Part shown: positions 39,101-51,932 of the stretch, piece after piece
Numbering within the stretch: the first letter of the stretch is position 1
How the letters are laid out: the number at the start of each line of letters is the position of its first letter
NCBI GenBank assembly: GCA_902729315.2
Contig: LR746272.1
Span: 9,976,327 to 10,040,326, forward strand
Length of the DNA: 64,000 nucleotides
Direction: 5' to 3'
Source: Spirodela intermedia
Taxonomy: Eukaryota; Streptophyta; Magnoliopsida; Alismatales; Araceae
Program-made: the position numbers and the translations under genes
Notes under the pieces: generated by a model
Told to the model about the DNA's origin: nothing
Databases searched by the model: none
What the model saw: the letters and a program-made list of their open reading frames with translations, nothing else

Positions 39101-42100
39101 CAAATCGATTGAATACCTCATTTTGAAAATAAACCAGAAATGCACGTATCGTTTCCCTGTAGGGTTGTGATACATCTTTCCAAAGGAAGTGAAGCCCTTC
39201 CACAATTTCATACCTGCCAAATTTGCAGCTCAGCATAATCGTATCATTCACTTAATCTACTATCTTAACATCAAAAGGCTCAGAGTAGAAAATTTCACTA
39301 ATTACGATAGTAATTTGCAAAGCAGGGCCATAGTAGGACTGTAACAAGATAAGGAAAAACGCCACAAAAACCATCAATTATACTTGACAGATCCAAGAAG
39401 TATAAAAGGCCAACTGAGATGTTTCACCACAATATGTGGAGCTTGTGATCATTGCAGATAACAGATATTGTTGCGTGTTATCTCCTAATCTACTATCAAG
39501 CCCACAAGTTCAGAACTTTGTAGATATAACTTTTATATTCATGAGTACGAAAATAAACCTGTGGACCAGCCACCCATCTTTCATTTACAGACCATTAGAG
39601 CAATTCTTATTTCAGAATAAAATAACGGTTTAGCAAAGAAAAAATCAGAAATAACAGGTGACAGAAGCTCCATGATATGATGGCAAAGGTGCTAGATTGA
39701 ATATATAATTGTACATAAAACAAATCTTCAACAATAAGCAAACTGACTTTAAATTTATTCCCTTTCTTTAGACAACCTTCAGCGGGGACAAACCAAAAAA
39801 CACTACAACCGTGCAAAACCAAGAAGAAAAAACGTTCCATGATTGGGTGCGTTAGAACTTTCAGCACTCATTGAAGGCAAGAATCCTCCCCGTGTACCAG
39901 GGGCAGGGGCTGAAACATACACCCCAGTTTTCATGGGCATACAACTCCTCTTAGTACTGCATCATTGGGATGGTAAAAAATTGTAAAAGGTGTACTCTTT
40001 ATACTAAGCCATCTGCCAAAATAGATCACAATAATCTTTCTATCTTTAAAAGAATCAGAAGCTGATACTTTAATATTGAAAAAAATAGCTGATTTTGCAT
40101 AAAAGAATCACCAGAATCATCATTCGCATATTTGTCTGTATCATTAATGTTCAATGCCCTTTCTTCAGGAAGATAATAATCAAGTATATAAGGATTAAAA
40201 AAGAGTAAGCCACTGTTCCACTTTTTGCTGCAACGATTTATATATGCTGTGACTAAAAAGACAACTAAAACCTAAAGTTGTTTTGGCCAAGTAACAGAAA
40301 GAACTAGCTTATTCATATCCAGCAACCACCACATATCTGATAGCAAATCTTAGCTACATTTAGATAATAACTTTTTCTATTTTCCTACCCAAATTTCTTA
40401 CTTCATTTTAATCCACACTGCTCTTTCTTTTCTCTCCTTTTTCCATTTCTTCCTCTCCATCTGCTCGGTTATTACCTCTTTTCTCCCTTCCTTCTGGCTT
40501 AGATCAGCATGACTGGATTCGCCATCCAATCCGATTGTAGTCCAAAACGAACTGACTCCAGATACTAGCCTACCAAAAATCCTTTCTCAAAAATGCAGTT
40601 TCAGATGTTCAACTAAAGGATTGTCACGAGCATCAAGGGCAAGCAGCCAAAGCATTTTTGGCAAACTATGACCACATTTTTCGGGTAAATATGCAACCCA
40701 CTACGATTTATGCTTTTGCTACAGTCAGGATCATCTTCCACATATACGTTAGTAACAACCATCCAGCACTGACATTGAAAGATACCAAGTAACACCTCGT
40801 TTAAAGTATTGGTGTCCACGAATAGCTCGTGTGAAGGAATAGAAACCTATTGAAATTTCATAGAGAGCATCCAAGGTATTACAAGAAGAGAACCCCAAAG
40901 TTTGATAGAACAAAGAAAGAAGTCCGAGTCTTTTGATACCATTCTCTTTTAGCTAGTACCGCATCATGGGGTAGCCGATGCCCAAGAAGCCTACGAACAG
41001 CAAGAGCTTCGCAAGTACTTTCGTCAGACAATCTCAGGCATCTGGACCGAATGTCACCAACAGCTGGTCCACCTGTAAAATACCTGTTAAATGTACCTTC
41101 TGTTAAGGAATAAAAAAATCTCAAAATCCATTATAATTTTTTTATATTGGTAACATAAGAATCCATTAACCCACCAAGCACACTAACTATCTCGGCAGTA
41201 CTTCCTCCATCGTCAGAAACAGGAAGAACATGTGCTACACGAGTTGTTACCCTCTTTAACTCCTCTACAACACCATTGAATGCAGTGCCCCCTGAAATCA
41301 ACCAAGAAGACGATATTAGCAGTAGTAAAATAAATATTTACTGAGAAATTTTCGGATAACAAGCTTAGGAAAATCAATGGAAGCAACACAAAAACCGTTG
41401 CCAATTGAAAGCATCCATCTATTGAAAATTGCTTAACCAATGAGGGAAACTTAAAAAATTACACGTAATTTTTCAACCTAAGAACAAAGACCTAAGCTAT
41501 CCTTGGATACCTAAGGAGTGACTTTTATTAATACTGGAGTTGAGTAGAAGGTGTGCACAAAAGCCCACATTGGGGTTGAAGGTATAGAAAAGTCCTGGAT
41601 TAGTATTCAAGAAAAAAATCCTCAAATATTATGGTATGTCATTACACTATGAGATGGCTTACTTTCAACAAGCATTTGCTGAAAAAAAATCAAATAAAAA
41701 ACCTGTTTCAATAGGATCTCAACATGTGATCATAAATAAGAAACAGAGTAATAAAATGTATCGATGGAGAAAGCAGGTCTGATAGTTCGTATCGTAGTGT
41801 ACCTTTTTGTGCCAAGATATCCCTAACAGAGTTTTTTAAAAATAAAACTAAAAATCAACCCAGCATTATGTTCGCGTCATTTCGATCCCTTCCTAAGTAT
41901 GAGGTGGTCCTCTCATTTAAATGAACATTAAATTTCCCATTCTCGCGCAAATGCAGCTTAAAAAGAGGGATAGGATGAAGCAAGAATGCAGAGCGCTATG
42001 TGGAAAACGAGATATCTCCGAAAGAAACTGAGGACTGGCCTCTTTCATTTCCATCTCAAGGAGGATCGGCACAGTACAATGCCACGCTCGCTGTCACGTC

Positions 42101-42521
42101 GAAAAAGAATAGAGTCGCGTCGAATGCACAAAAGATTAGGCGTTGCTAATGATCACCGGTACACAACTACGAATCAACAAATCGAACTTCGCTTTCTGGG
42201 ATTCGAAAGCCAGCCATGCTGCTGACCTGAGAACACCAAAAGTGAAGGCTGCGCTTGGTCGTCGTTCTCGTTTGATAACGGCGCCGCGCGAGAGGAGTCT
42301 CCGCAGCGGCAGGCCATGCGACGGGAGAACCGAAGATACCTGGTAGAACAAAAGGAGCATGAAGAGTTGGGTTTTCTTCCGGGGCAGGGAAATGTGACAG
42401 GCGACGATGGCGAGGGCCCCGACCCGCTTCTGAGGGGCGGGAACGGGGGCGACGAAAGGAACTTGGGCACGAAGGGCGGAGGGGTTCGGAGAACCCCAGG
42501 TCCCACCAATCCATCCGCCAT
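30110..42521 (-). CDS. CofD/YvcK (UPF0052)-like protein
   Basis: Thirteen exons on the minus strand: 42521-42227, 41291-41175, 41072-40940, 39213-39117, 38457-38414, 36517-36361, 36275-36204, 35123-35043, 34082-33981, 31884-31837, 31075-30950, 30707-30615 and 30223-30110. Every join is GT-AG and in phase, giving 492 codons before TAG. The N-terminal core SLLVFSGGTAFNG, then PVSDDGGSTAEI, then GGPAVGDIRSRCLRLSDE, follows bacterial YvcK/GlmR (GGT, ADDGGSSG, PGDIRN). FYMSSEGSNLLHE, VYAMGSLFTSICPSL, VLLLNGSHDRET and LDPKLGVIFDPKSL complete the fold. Bacterial relatives either make coenzyme F420 precursors (CofD) or bind UDP-GlcNAc and control carbon use (YvcK). The plant substrate is unknown. The first 68 residues are Ser/Pro-rich and could be a plastid signal. 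A start at 42317 (MACRCG, in a strong ATGGC context) is a real alternative, giving 424 residues. An internal CAG|GTATC donor at 42340 could splice the upstream part away. Introns reach about 2 kb. Confidence 0.88.
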
Positions 42522-42589
42522 AACTCTCTCCCCGTCCTACAACCAAGCCCTGCCGTTCAGTTCTTACCTGTATCCTCCGCTCCTTTTGG

Positions 42590-44140
42590 CTTAGATTAGG
42601 ATGGACGGATTAGGCCTCCACATCTGATTGTAGTCCAAAACAAGTTGATCCTGGATACTAACCTGCAGTACTTTCAGGATCCGTGGAACACCAAAAAGAA
42701 GCACTGTGACAGACTTAGAGCTCGAGGGTGAGCAACCCACCGAAAATCCCTCGGCAAAGAAATGCAGCTTCAGATGAACAACGACAGGACTGTCACAATC
42801 ATAGAGGACAAATAGACAAAGCATGTGGGGCAAGACTGATGATTGCCCATTACATAAAGATTTAAGCTTTCGTTACCGTCAGAATTATCTTCTATGTATC
42901 AGTTGGTAGCTGCCATCCGGCACCGACTTCCAAGAATACAAAGTACCAGCTCGTTTATAGTGGGATCCAATAATAGCTCATAAGAAGGGATGGAAACCTT
43001 TGGAATCTATTTAGATAACCACAAAGTTGGATGGAACGAAGAGAACAGCCGAGTCTTTTGATACATGAAATAAAAAACCCTTTAAATCCATCATAATATA
43101 TTTATATCAGTAATATATGAATTCACTCACCCAACACTAAGCAAACTAACTTTCTCTACGACGCCATTGAGCATCAATAAATGCCCAGCAGAAAAAAAAA
43201 AAGAAACTTAAAATCAACCCATTATTATATCCCCATCATCTCGGGTTATACTCACATTTGAATTGGCATTCCAACATTAATGCAGCTTAAGAAGAAAGGA
43301 CATGAGAACCGAAGATACTAAGCAAAATCACAAGGAGCATCGAGAATTGGGTTTGTGATAAGCGACGAGTGCCAAAGCCCAGACCCGCTTCCTAGAACGA
43401 TCGGAACTGCACGCACTTAAAAAAGAGCGTTTTTTTTTTATGCGGGAGACGAACAGGAACCCCAGCAAGCAACGCACAAGCATGAACTCAATCCGCAGAG
43501 ATCAGCAACCGCCTGTAGTTCAACGCGCCTACCAACGAGTGTCTTTGATCAACAAGCGCGCCTTTTTTTTTGTGTCGGAGACGGCGGGCGTTTCAACTCA
43601 CGACTGAATATACACACATCTATGGTTCAGACCCTTGTATCATCCATTCGGACCGTAACATTACTTGCAGCCTCCTCTACAGATTTCTATAGTATGCCAC
43701 TTCACTATGGGACGACACATTGGCATTATTATTATTATTATTATTTAATGTTCATTAAATGATAGATCGTAATAAAACATATCGAAGGAAAAAAAAAAAA
43801 AAAGGTATAATAAACTTAGCCCACATCATTTCGGTCTCATCTGAGTGTACGGGGCGCCATGAGAAAACATTAACTAATAAGCAAGGATACGGAGCGCCAT
43901 GAGAAAAACGAGACATGTCCAAGGGAACTGAAGATTAGCCGCTTAAGGAAATGAAGTGAGAGCTGCAGACGAAAAGGGCATACAGTGCGAGGGGGAAGTC
44001 TCCGCAGCGGCAAGCCATGCATGCGACAGCAGGACCGAAGATACCTGACGCAGAAAAAGGAGCACAAAGAACTGGGTTTTGCTCCCCGATTGAAGGAAAT
44101 GCGACGTGGGGTGAACAAGAGGCCTCATAAATCACAGATT
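42590..44140 (-). pseudogene. Decayed tandem copy of the 5' end of the CofD-like gene
   Basis: Compared with 40495-42360, this segment keeps the same order. 42597-43060 matches 40495-40950 (both hold GATTGTAGTCCAAAAC and CGAGTCTTTTGATAC). 43072-43175 matches intron 2 and the start of exon 2 (CTCTACGACGCCATTGA versus CTCTACAACACCATTGA). 43800-43950 matches intron 1. 43985-44110 matches exon 1 (TCTCCGCAGCGGCAAGCCATG versus TCTCCGCAGCGGCAGGCCATG, 20-base core). Exon 3 is deleted and the reading frame is broken. A second, poorer exon 1 relic lies at 43305-43410. The copy is upstream of the intact gene in the same orientation. Confidence 0.8.
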
Positions 44141-45556
44141 CCTATTGACCACGTACCAATGATTTTATGCTAGTTACAGGGGAAAATATTCCCTCGTCAT
44201 GCCGCATCATATCAATGGCATCATACCACTGATGCCATTGATAATAACACTTTTACATTCAAAAGCACACCAAAATCTTCTCAGGGGAAATATACACGAA
44301 ATTTCTACACTCAATATCATACGCGTGTTACTCTCAGTATCACAATATTACCTACTTTGGAATCTTGATACCAAATCGGGAAAACAAAAGACAACACCTA
44401 ATTTAATACATATATATATATACATAATAGAAGGGGACCCTTTTTATTTTTATCTTTAAGACATAAAAATAATTTGATAAATGTCAGACAATTTGATAAT
44501 AATTCCAATTATAAAAGAACCAACCTAGTTTGATCATATACGCATAACATCAAAGACGAAACCCAGAAAGCCTTCTTCCACAAAAATCCCCAACAAAGAA
44601 AAAATGGCATTATGCAAAGATTTGTGCTATTCAATTTCATTAATTCGTCGTATGACAAAGAATCATAGCAGCAGTCATCGACTGAAAAAAAACTTTGCGC
44701 TGCGAGAACAGCCTAAGAAGATTTCTTAAAGATGAAAGATGCAAGCAAAAACGATTGCCTCCAAGTAAATATTAACTCACAGAGAACATATGCAAAGAGT
44801 AAAACACCAAGATATCTCTAGAAACAACAAAACAGTACCCGTACCAAATAAATGAAAAGTTCAAATAGCAGAATACGTAACAGAGAAAAACGAGGGAAAG
44901 CCAAGGATTGTAACAATCTATACTAGCTGGAAACAGATAACGATCACTAGTTCCAAGATCATCAAAGATTCTAGAAAAAAGTTACAACAAAAATCATAAA
45001 AAAGACTAAAGAAAACGAAAAATTAAAAATAAGAACTGAAAGACCATTATTTTAAAATTTTAATTCAGAGAGGGGGCATCGAAAGGTCAGAAGGAAAATA
45101 AAGTTGGAAGAAACATTAAATAGCCAAAGCTCATAGAGCAAGAAATTGATGAAAGAAAGCAAAGGATATTTTACTGTACGTTCAAATAAAACTACATCCT
45201 AAGAAATTCAGACACTCATAACATGCACAAAAGAAAAAATATTATATAAGAAAAAAACAGAAATGGCTTCAAACATGCTCCAAGCAGAATATTAGTGTCA
45301 ATTAGTAAGCTCTACTTTGGATCCCACGTACACAGGGGGGCCACAACACAGCCAGGTTGAAAAACAGTAATAGCTTTCTAAACTGGCACAAGTACGAAAA
45401 GGAGAAAAAGGAGAATCACCTGAAGATGAACTCAAAACTTAACCAGAAAACAATAGTAGATTAAAAATTAACTTCAATCCACAATGCACCAAAAGCTTTG
45501 AAGAGTTATTATGTGAAAAAGTGAGAAGAAAAATACACAAAATGAGGAGAACTTAC

Positions 45557-45791
45557 ATAAAAGTAACGTCAGTATAAAATCAATACTCTAAACTTCAAAG
45601 TTCACCTCTCCGAGTTACAACAGGAAAACTAGCTATTAAATCAAGGCTTTCACCAATTTTGACGACCGAAATAGAGCACATCTCATAGTAGAGAAGCAAC
45701 CAGACAGTTTGAAAGGGACTCATCAAAGCAGGAAATATGCCCGCATTCAGCACAATGAGTTAAAGCATTGGCTCCCAAGAACGGCATACAC
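45557..45791 (-). other. Splice-competent repeat block, copy 1 (candidate 3' UTR exon)
   Basis: On the minus strand the block is bordered by TTATTCAG|GTG at 45791 and ACTTTTAT|GTAAGTTC at 45557. It is 235 bp and has stops in the main frames. Two more copies with the same borders lie at 50826-51059 and 55778-56012. Downstream of UBA2C on the same strand, it could be an untranslated exon; this is inference. Confidence 0.45.
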
Positions 45792-46017
45792 CTGAATAAT
45801 ACACATTACAACTTAAAATATATTCAAAGTACCGCAAGGAAAACTATCACAAATTGACAGAAACCAAGCATGCCCAGGACACATAACCAGACGTAATACA
45901 AAATACCGTTGAACAAGCAAAAAACTAGGCACATCCAGAAGATCAAAAATAATGTTGTATCTTTAGAACAATGCTTCGGCCGCATATTAACTGACGTCCC
46001 TAACACAACGGCCTTAT

Positions 46018-46290
46018 ATGAGAAGCTTAAGCCACATTATTTCGGCCCATTTCGGATTTTGGAACGTACTAAGTTGGTCGCCTACAGACTGGATATATCG
46101 TCCTCCAACAACATTCACCCGGTGTTCCATGTGTCGCATCTTAGTCTCCAACAACATTCACTCAATGTTCCACGTGTCACAATTCAAGAAGGCGAATGCC
46201 CCAACCCTACCTACACCGATCTCGAATCTGCTCGCACCATCCACTGACTGGTTTCAGAGTTTCACCTCGAGCAAGACGACATCCAATGGA
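46018..46290 (+). mobile_element. Ty3/gypsy polyprotein C-terminal fragment in unit 1
   Basis: The plus frame at 46020-46142 reads EKLKPHYFGPFRIL, then VAYRLDI and NIHPVFHVSHL. This is the order found at the end of Ty3/gypsy integrase (K-L-x-P-x-Y-F-G-P-F ... YRL ... IHPVFHVS). No other domain or LTR is present. It is a short relic, partly followed by a tandem repeat of its own CCAACAACATTCAC stretch. Confidence 0.75.
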
Positions 46291-49200
46291 AGATAAGGTG
46301 GGCAGAGAGTTAAATGCACCTTTCTGTAGAGGAGATACCAGCGTCACAGCTCGCGAGCACATACACGAATTGAACCCATCAACACACAGTTGACTCTTGA
46401 CGAGCTCACTTATACGACTCTTAGGTCAATAAACACGCCTTTCTTTCATCAACTGAAGTCACAACTCTTGCGCGATAAACGTTTTTATGTATGATAGACG
46501 GGTCGTGAATTTGAACCATAAATGAGACATGATAAAATGCTATTAATAAAAAGGATAAAAAGAGTTCAAATCAAACTTCATAGATGAGAAGAGATGGATC
46601 TCACGTATATCTGCATCATAATATCATTTGCAACTTCCTCAGCGCTGAATTGGCACCAAATCAATCACCATCATCCACTGATTGGATCAAAACTACAAGT
46701 TATAATATTCCACTACACTCTGAGATGGGGCATTCGCAGCAAACATTTGCTGAAAAATTATCAAAGAGGATTTCAACATGGGATCATTAGATATTAAACA
46801 CTGAGCAATGAAGCGTATCCCCATGTGACACACCTTCTGAGTCAGCGGTGGCGATGACAGGAAATTAGGCATGAAGGGCAAAAGGACTCGCAAAACAGAA
46901 GACCACACGAATCCATCCAATAACCTAGACCTCTCATCCATCTCCACTCAATTTCATCCATTGAGGATCGAAATATCTCGTCAATCACCGAAAATCCCGC
47001 ACAAATTATTACTAGATTAGCGCACCGATATAACTTCTTCTTTTGTTAATCAGCGACAACCCTTTTTGTGAACAAGGGTTACAACTCCACAAACTAGTAA
47101 GTCACACAACCCCACTGTGATTTTATTTACTTACGAGATAAAATATTTCCCGAAAAGTAGACTTTACCAGTAGCGAGTACACACCCATAGATGTCGAAGA
47201 CTGGCTAACAAGAGTTTTCCCCTTGTCCTGCCGCATCATCGCATCGAAAACGGTATAAGAGAGGATATATATTTCTGGCTTAAAACGTAAGAGTACCATG
47301 CGCAATTTTGCGTTCCACCGAGGAACTAGATAATGCCCCTTGACGAGTACAAGCTCCACTGAGTGGACCTGACAAAGCAGCACAACTGGCCGCATGGAAA
47401 AATATGCGCCGCATAGCAAAAGTCAATAATAATTACACTCTTACAATCAATATCACATCAATGTCTTCTTCTCATTAAAAAATTCGGGGAACATATATAT
47501 ACGGAATTTCTACACATCATGAAAGTCCACATGCGACCTGTTAGTCCCTTCACATCCATAACCAATTTTTTTGTTTATTACCGCTTTCCACAGCCATAAC
47601 CAAATGATTCACACACGCCAAGGATGGCGGCGGGCACTCCAAGGATCAGTCCACAGTAAATAAATGAAAATAACAATGGGATACTGATCATCAGAACAGT
47701 AGTTAATAATGCTGGAAACTGTAAGTGGGAATGCCAGGCTGCACACGCTACATGAAGTGGCATGAAAGGCGATCAGAGTGTTCGATCCAAACAAGAGAAA
47801 ACAACATAGAACCATGTACAGATATTCGATATTCCCGCTTTTGTGTCCAATTATCCAGGAAACGTCATGCCTTACGCTCAACATCACAATATTACCTACT
47901 TTTGAATCTTGATACCAAATCGGGAAAACAAAAGAAAACACCTAATTTTAATACATATATAGATATACACACACAATAGAAGGGGACTCTTTTATTTTTT
48001 ATGTTCAATACATCAAGGAATTTGATAAATGTCAGACAATTTTATAATAATTCCAATTATAAAAGAACCAAACTTGTTAGATCATAAGCATAACATCAAG
48101 GAAGAAACCCAGAAAAATCTTCTTTCATAAAAACCCCCAACAAAGAAAAAATGGCATTATGCAAAGGTTTCTGTTATTCAATTTCGTCAATTCGTCTGCA
48201 TGTTTCAGTGTGCAAATCATCTGGCCGAAGTCCAAACTTTCTTCCGTTTCAATAAGCAGGAAGAGAACAAAGATGATTGAGAATCAAAGAAAAGAGATCT
48301 ACGACCGATTTGTTCCAGAAGACTGGTATGACAAAGAATTATAGCCATAGTCATTACGCTGCCAGAACAGCCTAAGAAGATTTCTTCAAAATGAAAGAAG
48401 AAAGTAAGAGGATTGCGTTTATGTATATATTAACTCACAGGAGAACATGTGCAAAAAGTAAAACACCAAGATATCACTAGAGGCGACGAAACAGTACCCA
48501 TACCAAATAATAGGCAAAGCCAAGCCTGGAGATGTCCAAGCCTGGAGGATGTTAACAATATAACAACCATGTCAGAGTGACAATCCTCTAAACAGTATTG
48601 TAACAGTATACAAGCTGAAAACAGATAATGATCATTAATTTTAAAATCATCAAAGATAATAGAAAAAAGGTACAACAAAAATTCTGAAAAAGACCAATGC
48701 AAACATAAAATTAAACATAAAAACTGAAAGACCATTATTTTTAAAAAATAAAATTCAGAGAGGAAAGCAAGCAACCTGATTCCAAAAAAGCATCGGAAGT
48801 ACAGAAGGAAAAGAAAGTTGGACGAAACATTAAATAGCCAAAGCTCATAGAGCAAGAAACTCAGGAAAGAAAACAAAAAAGATATTTTACTGTGCGTTTA
48901 AATAAAACTATGCATATATATATAAATATAATATATATATATCAATATAAGATCTACAAAGGTTATAAATCAAAATTGAAATTGATGAGAAAAAATCTTG
49001 AAAAAAGCACAATAATTAGTAGAAAATCTAAAAAGGTAAACACTTGAAAAATAAATAAATAATCTAAAATAAATATGTAATATATCTGACAATAAAAATT
49101 AATATATAAAAATTAATAAATAAAACATCGATTATATCGATACAACTTAAAAGTAACGAATTAATATAATAAAAAAGGTAATAAAAATATAATAAATGCT

Positions 49201-50825
49201 AAAAAAATTAAAATAACAAAAAAATGAAAACGATAAGTCTGATGATGATAAGGATGGAAACAAGTACTTTTGTATAACAAAAAAAACCAACAAAGAGGAA
49301 AGAAAAAGAAAAGAGACATTTTTGTACGTTCAAATAAAACTATACAAATATATAAATATATATACATCAAAGTTTTTAAATCATAATTGAGATTGATGAA
49401 AAAAATTATTCAAAAAACGACAATAATTAAAAGTAAAATAATATATAAAAATAACTAAATGAAACATTGTATAACTTAAAAGTAACAATAATAATATAAC
49501 TAAAATGTAGTAAAAAGATAATAAAGCTAAAAATTTGAAGAAAAAAAGTCTAATGATGATTAGAATGGAAGCAAATACTTTTGTAAAAGAAACATAGCTA
49601 ATAAAAAGGAAAGTAGTGGAAAAAATATTATACACAAAAAAATCAAATTATTGCAGAGATTTCAGTCAGTCTCTGTATTCAATCATGTTACAGTATGCTT
49701 CATCATGTAGGATTGATCATATAATATAAAACTTTTCCGTATGTCATATTCGTCAAGGACAAAAATAGTGTGATAAAGGATAAAAAGAGGATAAAAAACA
49801 ATAAAAACTGATAATGCATGAACTTTCACAGTCGCAGAAAATGTGTCGCAGTCATTGAAAGACCACCTGCATTGTGTCCCACATCCCAAAACGTTGTCTA
49901 CTAAAATGTGTATGATCAGTACTTTCAAAGGCAAGCCATAAAGAAGCACCAGAAGAATTTTCAACTGATCCCATCAACACAAATGGACTGATCCACATAG
50001 AGGGAAGCACTTCAACTTGCCATCAAATATCGCACAGAAAGAGGATTTCAACTTGTCACCAACAACATTCTCAACATTCGAGCGATGCACATCCAATTTA
50101 TACTCAAGGTATGCACCAAAAGAAGCAAGAACCGTGAACAAGTTAGGACAAAATTAGCAACATGCGGCTCTAACCAAAATGCGTAGTACTTTGCACTGAA
50201 AAAATTCAATTGACCTTCCAACATTTCCATAAATCATAGTTCTATTACTATATAAAAGATAAACGAACTACAACAAACGAGAAAATAACATACAAGATAC
50301 TCGCTTATATGAGCAATAAAGGCGTCTTAACAAAAATGATGTACCCCCCAATACTTTGCCAAGTAAAAATGGTCTACCGCACAGTCCACAAAAAGTAACA
50401 CTCTCAGCAAAATGCCACGTGTATCAAGATCACAACCATATCGGTACTACATCCTAGGAAATTCAGACGCTCATAACATGCACTAAAGAAAAAAAGATTA
50501 AAAGAAAACAAACAGAGATGCCTTCTAACATGCTCCAAACAAAATATTAGTGTTAATCAGTCAGTTCTACTTTGGATCCCACGTACACATGGCGGCCGCA
50601 ACTGAGCCAGGTTGAGACAATTAATAGCTTTCTAACTAGCACAAGTAGAGAAAGGAGAAAAAGGAGAATCACCTGAAGATGAGTTTAAAACATAACCTGA
50701 AAACATTTTTAGATTCAAAATTAACTTCAATCCACAATGCACCAAAAGCCAGTACCCACCATACAAAGCTTTGAAGAGTAATTAAGTAAAAAGTTAGAGA
50801 AACAATACACAAAATGAGAACTTAC

Positions 50826-51059
50826 ATAAAAATGACACTTCTATAAAATCAATACTCTAAACTTCAAAGTTCACCTCTCCAAGTTCAACTGGAAAACTAA
50901 CTATTACATAAAGCCTTTCACCAATTTTGACGACCAATACAGAGCGCATCTCATAGCATAGAAGTAACCAGACAGTTTGCAAGCCACTCATCAAAGCAGA
51001 AAATATGCCCACATTCAGCACAACGAGTTGAAGCATGGGCCCCCAAGATCGTAATACAC
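50826..51059 (-). other. Splice-competent repeat block, copy 2 (candidate 3' UTR exon)
   Basis: 234 bp with acceptor TTATTCAG|GTG and donor ..TTTTTAT|GTAAG on the minus strand. It has drifted from the other copies at scattered bases, but both splice signals are unchanged. An 82-codon frame crosses it (51105-50857) but is not kept in the other copies, so it is unlikely to be coding. Confidence 0.45.
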
Positions 51060-51279
51060 CTGAATAATACACATTACAACTTAAAATATAATTTATAAAT
51101 CGCAAGTAAAAAAATCACAAATTGACAGAAACCAAGCATATGCATGACACATAACCAGACATAAAACAAAATGCCATTCATTGCACAAGCAAAAAACTAG
51201 GCACATCCAGAAGCTAAAAGGTAATGATGGATATTTTGAACAATGCTTCAGCCATATCAACTTAAGTCTCTGGGACAAC

Positions 51280-51530
51280 AGCCTTATGAGAAGCTTAAGC
51301 TACATTACTTCGGCCCATTTCGGATTTTGGAACGTAGTGAGTCAGTCGCCTACAGACTGGATATTTTCTGCCAACAACATTCACCCGGTGTGTTATAGTT
51401 CAAGGAGAATGTCCCAACCCTCAACAACATTCAACCAATGTTTCATATGTTGTAGTTCAAGAAGGAGAATGTCCTAACCCCCAACAACATTCACCCAATG
51501 TTCCACGTGTCACAATCCTACCGAGCACCA
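51280..51530 (+). mobile_element. Ty3/gypsy polyprotein C-terminal fragment in unit 2
   Basis: This is the duplicate of the unit 1 fragment, with frameshifts (KLKLHYFGPF is still legible if frames are changed). It contains three tandem copies of a CAACAACATTCAMCC-GTTCAAGRAGGAGAATGTCC-type repeat starting near 51372, 51422 and 51482. Confidence 0.65.
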
Positions 51531-51834
51531 CCGATCCCTTGATATTAGATGCTGTCAGAAGAAGCACCCAAGGTGACAGTATTATAAGAGAGTATCGATG
51601 AGATACTTTCATCTCTCTTTCATCCATGTCAGAAGAAGACTTGACCCAACGTATGGAAAAGGCAAATGTCGGACGGTGAAAGACGTCATCTAATGGAAGA
51701 TGAGGTGGGCAGGGAGTTAAATGGAGACCCACAAAGATCTATAATTTCGGACCACCTGAGGAGAAAAGAGTATCAACTGTCTATGTGAGAATAATGAAGA
51801 TTAGCCATCTAAAATCAACCAATCTGGAGACGAG

Positions 51835-51838
<4 letters not shown>

Positions 51839-51929
<91 letters not shown>
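51839..51929. repeat. Pure (CT)n microsatellite
   Basis: About 90 bp of uninterrupted CT dinucleotides on the plus strand, ending in CGCTCCCGTCG. The lack of interruption suggests recent growth compared with the 14.6 kb tract. Confidence 0.95.

Positions 51930-51932
<3 letters not shown>

Larger units (their letters stand above)
43985..46690. repeat. Tandem array unit 1 (UBA2C-CofD intergenic duplication)
   Basis: Landmarks in plus-strand order: exon 1 relic of the CofD-like gene (44.0 kb), GATTTTATGCTAGTTAC (44160), the AATCTTGATACCAAATCGGG block (44360), a GAAACATTAAATAGCC block (45105), GGATCCCACGTACACA (45318), the 235-bp splice-competent block (45557-45791), the gypsy-like fragment, and the TTCATCAACTGAAGTCACAA block (46445). 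Unit 2 repeats all of these and unit 3 repeats most. This unit lacks the AT-rich insert that sits between the 45105 and 45318 landmarks in units 2 and 3. Boundaries are approximate. Confidence 0.8.

Noticed and set aside
45909-46247. 112-codon plus-strand frame as a host gene
   Set aside because: The recognisable part (HYFGPFRIL ... HPVFHVSHL) is Ty3/gypsy polyprotein end. The N-terminal part is array DNA that also occurs in the other units.
50857-51105. 82-codon hydrophobic minus-strand frame over repeat block 2
   Set aside because: The frame is broken in the other two copies, so the conserved feature is the splice sites and not the protein.
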